Below are positions 15,401-22,278 of a stretch of 29,204 bases of DNA, piece after piece (the first letter of the stretch is position 1; the number at the start of each line of letters is the position of its first letter). Source of the DNA: Gracilimonas sp964505215 (GTDB lineage: Bacteria > Bacteroidota > Rhodothermia > Balneolales > Balneolaceae); NCBI GenBank assembly GCA_964505215.1, contig CAZDGU010000024.1, forward strand, positions 1 through 29,204, read 5' to 3'. Under the pieces are notes generated by a model that saw only the letters and a program-made list of their open reading frames with translations, had not been told where the DNA came from and made no database searches. Made by a program: the position numbers and the translations under genes.

Positions 15401-15822
15401 ATGCTTACCTCATCCAACGAAGAGGGTGGTGCTATTTTCTCGCTGATTGCATCAACGGAAGTTATCACCACTTTAGAAGATTGCTCCGATATAGCCTGCA
15501 AGGCTTCTGAGCGCTGAACTAATAGTGTGGAATCCTTAAGCTGATGATAATCATAGGGTTTAGTGTTGGAAGAAGGAAACAGGATGGTGGCGTTGTTATC
15601 TTTAATGACATCCAGGTCTGCTTTTAGAAATCGGGCTCCTTCATTGGTTTCTGAAATCACCAAGACCGTTTCCTTTTTGGCGGAAAGGGCATCAATCAAT
15701 AAGCTGTTAAATGCACCGATGCTCTTTTTCAGATTCAGAGAGGGTTGCTCAACAATCCGATCAAATACCTGATCAAAAATGCCATTTTTCCTGAGCTGTT
15801 GTTTAATTAAACTAATGCTCAT
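12478..15822 (-). CDS. mfd: Transcription-repair coupling factor Mfd
   Basis: A 1114-residue Mfd, normal length. It removes RNA polymerase stalled at DNA lesions and recruits UvrA. Order of domains: UvrB-like N-terminal module (about 1-230, with FPSSNTKPYDYHQL and EFAVRGGILDVFPY), the RNA polymerase-interacting domain (about 428-500, DLSVGDFVVHVDYGIGKF), the RecG-like helicase core with Walker A GDVGFGKT (580-587) and Walker B DEEQ (681-684), THRLL, LTATPIPRTL, the VSTNIVENGIDI and QLRGRVGRS motifs, and the C-terminal TRCF domain. The last codons overlap sua5. Upstream lies 124 bp to the BatA-like gene, which points the same way; no terminator is obvious in that gap. Confidence 0.97.
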   Translation of the reverse strand: MSISLIKQQLRKNGIFDQVFDRIVEQPSLNLKKSIGAFNSLLIDALSAKKETVLVISETNEGARFLKADLDVIKDNNATILFPSSNTKPYDYHQLKDSTLLVQRSEALQAISEQSSKVVITSVDAISEKIAPPSSLDEVSIIIKKNEEIDLDVFKEQLVNQGYSPVKFVDEPGEFAVRGGILDVFPYSGEYPLRLEFFGDTVDTIREFDADSQRSIAFLNEARIIPDLTNLPEVQKSSFLSYFDENTLLITSDKSIILSKISEQFAEAEEAFNNTPEEKEPDRPEQLFVSEEEVQDSLHSFQHTLFVGNVGTSSNDTQTLSLQTKPQPDFHGNFKLLRENITQNSSKDLNTIILCDNEGQKERFLELLGEASQDFKYLVAVESLHEGFIFEPAGIAVYTDHQIFNRYHRPKTKRRRYRGGISFKELRDLSVGDFVVHVDYGIGKFRGFKKIKVKNTEQEVVVLQYKDDSTLYVNVSSLHKLQKYSGKEGMAPRITKLGSGAWARKKAQTKKKVKDIARELIRLYAKRKSETAYSFSSDNEWQTELEANFEFEETPDQYDAIEAVKNDMESKHPMDRLICGDVGFGKTEVAVRAAFKSVLDHKQVAVLVPTTILAEQHAKTFMKRMENFPVKIEALSRFRSPKQQKETIQKLKDGELDIVIGTHRLLSKDVKFKDLGLIIVDEEQRFGVSAKEKLKSFRASVDVLTLTATPIPRTLQFSLMGARDLSVINTPPPNRQPVYTEIHSFNEELIRDAILQEISRGGQVFFIHNRVKNIEEVAEMIRRLVPDIRVRFGHGQMSGSRLDKIITDFYQHKFDVLVSTNIVENGIDISNANTIIINQAHNFGLAELHQLRGRVGRSNRKAFCYLITKPVHTLTTESRKRLLALEEFSDLGSGFNIAMRDLDIRGAGDILGAEQSGFINDIGFDLYTKILNDAVKELKQSEFSDMFDDVEIEVELPETTVEFDESALLPQQYVGDNIERLNLYRKLSQAENEKEIEDWSEEINDRFGSIPKETKHLILAAKIRLFASRNFFTKVTIRSNRMWIICPKQDSEMGRSFFDSGKFQEVLEKLEAIKKDKFKVIQKKETVRFVVHEIPDIESAYEFLKELAMSELHA

Positions 15823-15946
15823 GAAGTACTAATTGGTGTGATAAAATTCATCCTTGAAGATACGCTGTTTCTAATTTGATTGATAGTAAAAACCGGCATC
15901 AACCACAGGGTGCAGCTTTGGATTGAATGCCCTATAAAATGGCTTG

Positions 15947-16942
15947 CTAAACCCGTTCAATCCCTTTAAGTACTGTTTTGCCCAGCAGAAAGCTCAGCAG
16001 AAGGGCAAAAAGTGACCATCCTAAATACTGCAGGTATAAATCTTTGTGTTCGGTATAAATCAGCTCTTCTACCTCAGATTTCTCCAACTCATCAATTTCA
16101 GCATAAATGCTTTCGAGCTGGGTTTCGTCGGTAGCGCGGTAGTATTTTCCGCCGGTCATTGCGGCAACGCTGCTCAGCATTTCCTCATCCAAATCAACCT
16201 GAATATTTTGATAACGTTTTCCAAAAATGGGATCCTGAATAGGGTAGGGCGCCGTACCGTGCGTTCCTGCACCAATGGTGTAAATTTTGATACCGAAGGT
16301 TTTGGCTAAGTCGGCCGCGGTTACGGGGTCAATTTCACCGGCATTATTTTGCCCATCGGTTAAAAGAATGACGACTTTACTTTCGGCCTCACTTTCTTTC
16401 AGCCTGTTAATAGCTGTAGCAATTCCCATTCCTATGGCCGTTCCGTCTTCGATAATTCCCATTTCCAGATCGTCAATCAGGCTTTTAAGCAGGCGATAGT
16501 CGAGCGTGGGAGGAACCACCGTAAAACTTTTCATAGCAAAAGTGACTAAACCGATGCGGTCTGAGTTTCTTTTATCTACAAAGTTTTTAGCAACCATGCG
16601 CGCGGCTTCAAAACGATTGGGTTTTAAATCTTCGGCTCGCATAGAGGTGGATAAATCCAAAACCAGCACAATATCAATTCCTTCCGCATTGCGCTCAACG
16701 GTAGTAAGGCGTTCCTGAGGGCGCGCAAGGGCCACAATCAGCAATACAACTGAGCTCCATAAAAGCAGTGCCTGCACCCAGTGTGCGTGAGATTTCCAAT
16801 TTCCGGGCAAATCGTCCAGTAAATCGAGAGAGGAAAAGGTGAGCGTTGCCTTTCTATTTCCAAAATACCGGTACAGATATATTCCAATAAGTACAGGAAC
16901 AATCAACAGCGCCCAAAACCATTCGGGATTAGCAAATTCCAT
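15947..16942 (-). CDS. BatA-like VWA-domain membrane protein
   Basis: A 331-residue protein with the BatA layout: two N-terminal membrane segments (about 8-26 and 56-74), a von Willebrand A domain, and a C-terminal membrane segment (about 303-325). The MIDAS site is intact: D96-x-S98-x-S100 in LVLDLSTSM, then DGTAIGMG (Thr) and LLTDGQNN (Asp). Bat proteins belong to MoxR-linked clusters first tied to aerotolerance in Bacteroides; they probably act as a membrane assembly or chaperone complex, though the molecular role is not settled. Its ATG overlaps the stop of the BatD-like gene as TAATG, so the two are coupled. No batB or batC follows; mfd is next. Confidence 0.88.
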   Translation of the reverse strand: MEFANPEWFWALLIVPVLIGIYLYRYFGNRKATLTFSSLDLLDDLPGNWKSHAHWVQALLLWSSVVLLIVALARPQERLTTVERNAEGIDIVLVLDLSTSMRAEDLKPNRFEAARMVAKNFVDKRNSDRIGLVTFAMKSFTVVPPTLDYRLLKSLIDDLEMGIIEDGTAIGMGIATAINRLKESEAESKVVILLTDGQNNAGEIDPVTAADLAKTFGIKIYTIGAGTHGTAPYPIQDPIFGKRYQNIQVDLDEEMLSSVAAMTGGKYYRATDETQLESIYAEIDELEKSEVEELIYTEHKDLYLQYLGWSLFALLLSFLLGKTVLKGIERV

Positions 16943-17943
16943 TACTGCGCCTCCGGTTCATTTTGGTGGGTTGAAGAAAGTACAAACTGCTCATCATATT
17001 TTGCCTTTTTACGGGCTATACGTGCGGCATCTGTTTCTTTAGCCCGATTCAAAAACTTAAGTGCTTCTTCGTGTGTTTTCCAGGCACTGTCTAAGCTTGG
17101 GGTGAATTTTGCAAACTTAACTAAGTCGGCCTCGTTCAATATGTTACGGGTATAACCTGTCAGCTTATCATCTACGCCGTAGGCATCTAAATAGCGCAAG
17201 AGCTCGCGGGAGGTACACTCTAAAGCAGGAATTTCGTACAGCTCTTCGAAGTAGGCGCGAAGGGCGTCCCCAATTTCACTGTAAAAGGATTTGAAGTCTT
17301 TGGCCTGAGCAATGTTTGATGTTTGTTTGATGTCCAGTAACCGGCGTTCAAGCTGTTTAAGCGGATTGTAAAATGGAGCGATTTCCGGTTCCGGCTGAGG
17401 TTCTTTCTCAGGCTTTTGATCACGGAATTTAAACCACCAAATAAGAAACCCGGCCAGCAGAATACCGGCTAAAATCCAGGGCCACCAAGGCCGGGGAAAA
17501 GCAAAATTAGGTTTTAGCGGGCGTAAGGTGGTGTCACCCTCGGCTACCACGGTTTTAAAAGGGATGAAAACAGATTCCGTTTGCAGAGCTACAGAATCAT
17601 TGGCTGTAAAAATGGTAACCGGAAGAGGAGGTATGATTACGTCATTAATTCCAAAATACTGCAGGTTGTAAACCAGGCTGTCTGAAAAATCAGAAAGCTT
17701 ATACTGCTTTCGGTTCAGCAGCTCAATGGAGGTGGGAAATAAGCCGCTGTCTGGAAACTGAATGCGCTCGTATTCCTGATCTAAATGTACGGTCAGTGCG
17801 TATTCAAAAGTTCCTCCAATGGTAATGGAGTCGGTATTAACGTGGGTGCGAATGGTTTGGGCAGAACCGGAAACAGACCAGAAAAGAGGTGCTAATATCA
17901 ATAAAAAACGTAAATAAACCGGTTTTCGCGGAGTAATATTCAT
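16942..17943 (-). CDS. BatD/DUF4381-like membrane protein of the Bat cluster
   Basis: A 333-residue protein with a signal peptide (about 1-29, ending VSGSAQ), a beta-rich extracytoplasmic region (30-150) recalling the oxygen-tolerance/BatD fold, one membrane segment (about 152-171, PWWPWILAGILLAGFLIWWF), and a cytoplasmic helical region with SFYSEIGDALRAYFEELY and ALECTSRELLRYL. That last pattern occurs in proteins lying between DUF58 and VWA genes in Bat clusters. The role is inferred from context: partner of the VWA protein, to which it is translationally coupled. The family assignment is moderate; the position in the cluster is the stronger evidence. Confidence 0.7.
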   Translation of the reverse strand: MNITPRKPVYLRFLLILAPLFWSVSGSAQTIRTHVNTDSITIGGTFEYALTVHLDQEYERIQFPDSGLFPTSIELLNRKQYKLSDFSDSLVYNLQYFGINDVIIPPLPVTIFTANDSVALQTESVFIPFKTVVAEGDTTLRPLKPNFAFPRPWWPWILAGILLAGFLIWWFKFRDQKPEKEPQPEPEIAPFYNPLKQLERRLLDIKQTSNIAQAKDFKSFYSEIGDALRAYFEELYEIPALECTSRELLRYLDAYGVDDKLTGYTRNILNEADLVKFAKFTPSLDSAWKTHEEALKFLNRAKETDAARIARKKAKYDEQFVLSSTHQNEPEAQ

Positions 17944-18094
17944 TGAAATTTTAAAACTGATCTTGAAATTAATTTGACGGATGGAAGGTACGCCATAAAC
18001 AGGAAACTTTTTAAAAAAGTAACACCTCTCAGATTTTTATGAAAGTAGGCTATTAATTCTTATTATTTCTCGAATTTTAAATTCTACAGATTAC

Positions 18095-19384
18095 ATGGGT
18101 ATTAAAAATATAAAGTTGGGTATAGGGTTCGTATTGTTATGTTTGGTAACGGTTGTTGCACTTACCACATTCACAAATTCACGAACAGCTATACCTGCGT
18201 TGTTAATTTCAGACGCAAATTTTGTTGATATAAAAGAAGAACCTCCGGTAGATGCTTATGGCTTTCACACCGAAAATGCAGAAATTATTGAGGATAAGGT
18301 CAAAAGAAACGAAAGTCTGTATGTGATTTTGAGAGAGCTGGATGTTTCTCCCCAAACTATTTATGAGCTGAATAAAAAATCGAATGGGGTTTTCAGAACG
18401 AATCGCATTCGCCCGGGCCAACGCTACATCGCATATAAAGAAAAGCAAACCGGACAAGCTCAGCGGCTGATTCTGCACACTGATGCTTTAAATTATGTGA
18501 TTTTAGACTGGCAGGATGATATTCAGGTTTCAACCGGAAAAAAAGAAGTTACCGTAGAGCTGGCAGAAGCCCATGGAGTGATTAATTCTTCGCTGTATGA
18601 GTCGCTAATGGAACAGGGGAAAAACACCTTGGTAGGTAATAGCCTGAGTGAAATTTTTGCATGGCAAATTGATTTTTTCCGTCTCTATCCCGGCGATCAT
18701 TACAAAGTGGTTTACGAAAAGCAGTTTGTTGATGGCGAGCCGTATGGAATTGGACGGGTTTTAGCCGCCGAGTTCACCAATAACAACGAAACTTTTGATG
18801 CTTTTTATTACGAAACCGAAGACCGGGCCGGCTATTATGATAGCGACGGTGACGGCGTTCAAAAAGCATTGCTGAAGGCTCCGTTTACGTACTCGCAACG
18901 CGTGAGTTCTAACTTCAGCCACAGTCGGTTTCACCCCGTACTGAAAACAAGAAGACCGCATTATGGCGTAGATTATGCCGCTCCGCTGGGTACTCCCGTA
19001 CTTTCGGTAGGTGATGGCGAAGTGATTGAAGCCCGTTACCGGGGAGCGAATGGTAATATTGTAAAAATCAGGCACAATGGAACCTATACCACCGCTTACT
19101 TACACCTGAATGGATTTGCAAAAGGCGTTAAGGCCGGAACCCGCGTTAAACAAGGACAGGTAATTGGCTATGTAGGCAGAACGGGACGCGTAACCGGCGT
19201 GCATTTAGATTACCGGGTTTATAAAAACGGACAGCCGGTAAATCCTCTAACGGTTAAACTTCCTCCTTCAAAAGCTATTGATGAAGCGGATAAAGCTGAT
19301 TTTATGCAGCACATCGGTAAACTCAAAGCTCAGCTGAATAAAATGGGCAACGAAACAGCCGAGCCCGGAATTGCTGCTTTATAA
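18095..19384 (+). CDS. M23 family peptidase (MepM-like), membrane-anchored, with an atypical zinc site
   Basis: A 429-residue envelope protein. An uncleaved-looking N-terminal membrane anchor (about 6-28) is followed by a LysM/OapA-like region (about 65-120) and a C-terminal M23 domain (about 265-390). MepM-type hallmarks are YYDSDGDGVQKALLKAPF, HSRFHPVLKTRRPHYGVDYAAPLGTPV, and VKQGQVIGYVGRTGRVTG. These enzymes cut peptide crosslinks in peptidoglycan. Zinc ligands H289 and D293 and the catalytic-type H337 and H370 are present, but the usual final HxH motif reads H370-L-D372, so the third zinc-binding His is replaced by Asp. It may be active with Asp as ligand or be a non-catalytic regulator. 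It sits between DUF58 and the BatD-like gene on the opposite strand. Confidence 0.9.
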   Translation: MGIKNIKLGIGFVLLCLVTVVALTTFTNSRTAIPALLISDANFVDIKEEPPVDAYGFHTENAEIIEDKVKRNESLYVILRELDVSPQTIYELNKKSNGVFRTNRIRPGQRYIAYKEKQTGQAQRLILHTDALNYVILDWQDDIQVSTGKKEVTVELAEAHGVINSSLYESLMEQGKNTLVGNSLSEIFAWQIDFFRLYPGDHYKVVYEKQFVDGEPYGIGRVLAAEFTNNNETFDAFYYETEDRAGYYDSDGDGVQKALLKAPFTYSQRVSSNFSHSRFHPVLKTRRPHYGVDYAAPLGTPVLSVGDGEVIEARYRGANGNIVKIRHNGTYTTAYLHLNGFAKGVKAGTRVKQGQVIGYVGRTGRVTGVHLDYRVYKNGQPVNPLTVKLPPSKAIDEADKADFMQHIGKLKAQLNKMGNETAEPGIAAL

Positions 19385-19413
19385 GTTGTTTTAACCACAG
19401 CCGGTAATCAGTA

Positions 19414-20289
19414 TCAGTATCGGCTACCTCGTCTTTGGAAGAAGTTCATGAGCGGTTTTACATACGATTGGTTGGTTTGAACTTCAACAGCATCTATTTT
19501 CATTTTCAGCATGCGGTCTTGAATGTAGGCCTTTTGCTTCATACGCCTGATTTTATAAGCTTTTCTGAGCTTTTTGTTGGAAGTGTCAATCCATTTTTGG
19601 GCATCTGTTTCAGGATCACGGAGTTTCACTAAGCCAACATCCGGAAGCTCATCTTCGAGCTCGTCATTTATGATGATGCTTACCAAATCGTGTTTCTTAT
19701 TGGTGATGCGCAGCTGTTTCTCAAAGTCTTTGTCTTGAAAGTCGGAGGTGAGTACCACAATGGCGCGCCGATCCAGCAGGCGATTTATGTAGGAAAGCGC
19801 ATCGGCGATATCTGTTCCGGTTCCGGTGGGTTCGGTGGTGTATAATTCCCGAATAAGACGCAGCACGTGGGTTCGCCCTTTTTTGGGAGGAACTACTTTT
19901 TCGATGTGATCGCTGAATAAAACAAGTCCCACCTTATCGCTGTTTTTAATAGCGCTGAAGGCTAAAACGGCCGCCAGCTCAATGGCTAAATCCATTTTAC
20001 TTTGGCTTTGGCTGCCAAAAGTTCCGCTTTGCGAAATATCAATACAAAGCATCAGGGTTTGTTCGCGTTCTTCCTCAAAAATCTTGATAAAAGGATCGCC
20101 CGTTCGCGCGGTTACGTTCCAGTCAATTTGTCGAATGTCATCGCCATAGGTGTAAGCTCTCACCTCAGAAAACTCCATTCCGCGGCCTTTAAAAGCAGAT
20201 TGATACTCTCCGCCAAATAAAGTATTCACAATACCTTTGGTTTGAATTTCAAGCTTACGGATTTTTTTAAGAATTTCCTTTGGAATCAT
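19414..20289 (-). CDS. DUF58 domain-containing protein of the Bat/MoxR cluster
   Basis: A 291-residue cytoplasmic DUF58 protein. It opens with MIPKEILKKIRKLEIQTKG and GGEYQSAFKGRGMEFSEVR, then Y-G-D-D-I-R-Q-I-D-W-N-V-T-A-R, the DUF58 signature. A VWA-like core follows with D-I-S-Q-S in the MIDAS position (LMLCIDISQSG), TGTGTDIADAL and LTSDFQD. I chose the ATG at 20289 because it gives the conserved N-terminus; a longer frame begins with TTG at 20340 and adds 17 unconserved residues. DUF58 genes usually stand next to a MoxR ATPase and a BatA-type gene. Here the BatD/BatA-like pair lies 1.5 kb away across an M23 gene, and no MoxR gene is in the window. Confidence 0.9.
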   Translation of the reverse strand: MIPKEILKKIRKLEIQTKGIVNTLFGGEYQSAFKGRGMEFSEVRAYTYGDDIRQIDWNVTARTGDPFIKIFEEEREQTLMLCIDISQSGTFGSQSQSKMDLAIELAAVLAFSAIKNSDKVGLVLFSDHIEKVVPPKKGRTHVLRLIRELYTTEPTGTGTDIADALSYINRLLDRRAIVVLTSDFQDKDFEKQLRITNKKHDLVSIIINDELEDELPDVGLVKLRDPETDAQKWIDTSNKKLRKAYKIRRMKQKAYIQDRMLKMKIDAVEVQTNQSYVKPLMNFFQRRGSRY

Positions 20290-20379
20290 AATCAGTGCTT
20301 TAACATAATGTGGTGCGAAGATACTAAAAGCATCTTTCAATCGAGAACAGAGAGGAGAAATTTATGAAGAAATTATCAT

Positions 20380-20976
20380 TCAAAAAGAAGTTGATTGTCT
20401 GTTAAAAATGGGATAGGTCAGAAATAATAAAATGCATGCAACGCCCATCCAGTACATTAGCCAGGCAAAGGTCATGTGTTGGTCAAGCACTCCGGCCATG
20501 GAAAACAGATTGTGAAAGTCGTGGGCAGACTTTGGTAAATTTCCCAGCAAAGGCATTCGTCGGGCCATAGGATCAGCGGCGTAGGCGGAAGTTTCGAGCC
20601 AGGCAAATCCGGTTAATAATAATCCAATTTGTGCAATAATTTGTTTGTAGTTGAACCAGCCGTAAACAGCTATTAAAAAAGGAATGAGCAGCTCCAAAAG
20701 AGTGCCGCCCAAAATAGTTAGAAAGCGAGAGCCGAATACGCTGAAAAAAGTATGTCCGGCTTCATGAATGATTAGCAGAAAGCCATCAATCAGCAAAAAG
20801 AAAGGAGTGAGGAAAAGCGGATAATCATAAAGCCAGGCAAAGGAAATTTCCCACTTTAAAGCCATCCAAAACTGCACCATCAGCACCCAACAAAACGGAA
20901 TGAAAACGATGGAAAACCACCATTTTTTGAGGTAAGGAAGTATTAACTGAAATGTTTGTTTGGGCTGGATGTTCAT
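20380..20976 (-). CDS. Integral membrane protein with HEAGH motif (M50-like putative zinc peptidase)
   Basis: A 198-residue protein with four to five hydrophobic segments (about 20-40, 52-70, 88-108, 115-128, 170-190). The segment IIHEAGHTFFSVFGS places H71-E72-x-x-H75 at the membrane, as in site-2-protease (M50) and related families. A possible third ligand region is SAHDFHNLF (about 150-158). I do not recognise a characterised homologue, and the motif alone does not prove protease activity. The start directly abuts the stop of the upstream 106-residue membrane protein (TAAATG), so both are probably made together. 90 bp downstream begins the DUF58 gene in the same direction, so it may be part of the same transcript. 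Confidence 0.75.
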   Translation of the reverse strand: MNIQPKQTFQLILPYLKKWWFSIVFIPFCWVLMVQFWMALKWEISFAWLYDYPLFLTPFFLLIDGFLLIIHEAGHTFFSVFGSRFLTILGGTLLELLIPFLIAVYGWFNYKQIIAQIGLLLTGFAWLETSAYAADPMARRMPLLGNLPKSAHDFHNLFSMAGVLDQHMTFAWLMYWMGVACILLFLTYPIFNRQSTSF

Positions 20977-21297
20977 TTAAAACCCATAAAGCCACACCAC
21001 CAATATCTTGGAAGCCGTAATTGCCAGTGAAATCAATACGTTCTTTTTGTCTTCTTGAAAGCGGATATAGGCATGGTACAACCAGAAAGGCACAAATAAT
21101 ATTGATATAAAAATGAAGTAAAGAATATCTGTTCCTGTGTACAGTAACGCAGCAAGAGATATCCCCAATAAAACAGATGAAATGTAACTCAGTTTTTTAG
21201 TTTTTGGGCTTAGCTCTGCATTCTTTACGCTATGCAATTCATAAATAACATATAACGCTACAACACCCGTCTCTATATTTATAAATGCCGAATCCAT
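20977..21297 (-). CDS. Small integral membrane protein, unknown function
   Basis: A 106-residue protein with three or more hydrophobic stretches: about 5-20 (weak), 36-53 (YISSVLLGISLAALLY), 56-73 (DILYFIFISILFVPFWLY) and 88-105 (LISLAITASKILVVWLYGF), separated by charged loops (RFQEDKKN). I do not recognise the family. Its stop codon is directly followed by the ATG of the HEAGH membrane protein, which suggests a coupled pair. Upstream is a 162 bp divergent region shared with the SDR gene. It is accepted as a real gene because of this tight coupling and good membrane-protein composition. Confidence 0.7.
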   Translation of the reverse strand: MDSAFINIETGVVALYVIYELHSVKNAELSPKTKKLSYISSVLLGISLAALLYTGTDILYFIFISILFVPFWLYHAYIRFQEDKKNVLISLAITASKILVVWLYGF

Positions 21298-21342
21298 GCC
21301 ATCATTATATTAATTTTATGTGTTGATAATGCTAATTAGATT

Positions 21343-21392
21343 AAGACAACTTTTGAATATCAATATATAAATTTTAGTCAACTTGTTGTCTT
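21343..21392. repeat. Inverted repeat in the divergent promoter region
   Basis: AAGACAAC (21343-21350) and GTTGTCTT (21385-21392) are perfect inverted copies 34 bp apart. The intervening AT-rich DNA holds a second dyad, TTGA-ATA-TCAA (21353-21363). The position between divergent genes would suit a regulator site, but this could be chance in AT-rich sequence. Confidence 0.3.
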
Positions 21393-21459
21393 TCATGAGT
21401 ATTCTTTTTGATTCTGATTTATTGCGTTTATTTTCAGCATTTTAATCAACCCAAAGGAA

Positions 21460-22182
21460 ATGAAAATAGTAGTTACGGGCAGTTCTCGCGGTATTGGAAA
21501 AGCCATCACACAAAAATTACTGGATGAAGGTTTTAACGTGATTGGAACGTCAAGATCGGCCGATACCTCTTTTACAGATCGGGAAAAGTATCGGCATGTT
21601 ATCTGTGATTTAGCTGTTCCTGCCGACGTTGAAAAGCTCAAGCTGATTTTTTCAGAAGCAGAAATTCCGGAGGCGGTAATCAATAATGCGGGCATGTTTG
21701 AGGAAGCTGATTTTGATATTTCAGATGAGCAGTGGCTGCAAAATTGGGACAAAACGCTTCAGGTAAATCTGCGTTCAGCGGGGTTGATTTCCAAATGGGC
21801 ATTAAATGCCTGGAAGAAACATAAATTGGAAGGAAGGCTGATTAACATTTCATCCCGGGCGGGACATCGCGGCGATACTCAGGAATATGCCAGCTATGCC
21901 GCGAGCAAAGGAGGGATGACGGCTTTCACCAAGAGCATAGCGCGCAGCTTTGGCAAGCATGGAATTACCGCTTACACCATTGCGCCCGGATTTGTAAATA
22001 CTGACATGGCACGAGATTCCATTGAGGTGTATGGAGAAGATTATCTCACCAAAGATTTAGCCTTAACTTCCATTGCCCCACCTCATCAAATTGCAGAACT
22101 AGCCTACGTTTTGGCTGCCGGAAAGCTGACGCACGCAACCGGGCAAACTTTTCACGTAAACAGCGGTTCCTATTTAACGTAG
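21460..22182 (+). CDS. SDR family oxidoreductase
   Basis: A 240-residue classical short-chain dehydrogenase/reductase. It carries the NAD(P)-binding TGSSRGIG (6-13), NNAG (75-78), the catalytic Ser in INISSRAG (about 131-132), and Y146-x-x-x-K150 in YAASKGG. The segment after the active site, IAPGFVNTDMARDS, is typical of FabG-like members. The presence of R-S after the second strand (GTSRSAD) suggests NADPH preference. FabG-like sequences act on many substrates, so the reaction is left open; as a stand-alone gene it is less likely to be the housekeeping FabG. RBS AAAGGAA precedes the ATG. The glycosyltransferase gene follows after 96 bp. Confidence 0.9.
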   Translation: MKIVVTGSSRGIGKAITQKLLDEGFNVIGTSRSADTSFTDREKYRHVICDLAVPADVEKLKLIFSEAEIPEAVINNAGMFEEADFDISDEQWLQNWDKTLQVNLRSAGLISKWALNAWKKHKLEGRLINISSRAGHRGDTQEYASYAASKGGMTAFTKSIARSFGKHGITAYTIAPGFVNTDMARDSIEVYGEDYLTKDLALTSIAPPHQIAELAYVLAAGKLTHATGQTFHVNSGSYLT

Positions 22183-22278
22183 CGGCGTTCGTTTTTGGGG
22201 TGAATGCAAACCACGGCGGTATGCGGGAATTTTCTTATACTTGCTACTCGTCTTTCTAAACTCGTTAATACACAAAGC

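Noticed and set aside
19399..19425. AGCCG/CGGCT hairpin between the M23 and DUF58 genes as a terminator
   Set aside because: Five-base stem, no T-tract on either side, and it overlaps the DUF58 stop; too weak to call.
20290..20340. TTG start for the DUF58 protein
   Set aside because: The added 17 residues are not family-like; the ATG at 20289 gives the conserved MIPKEILKKIRKLE start.
22204..22278. Upstream ATG for the DUF3524 glycosyltransferase
   Set aside because: The DUF3524 domain starts exactly at MNILAVEPFYSGSH, and the extra 25 codons cover a probable promoter box.
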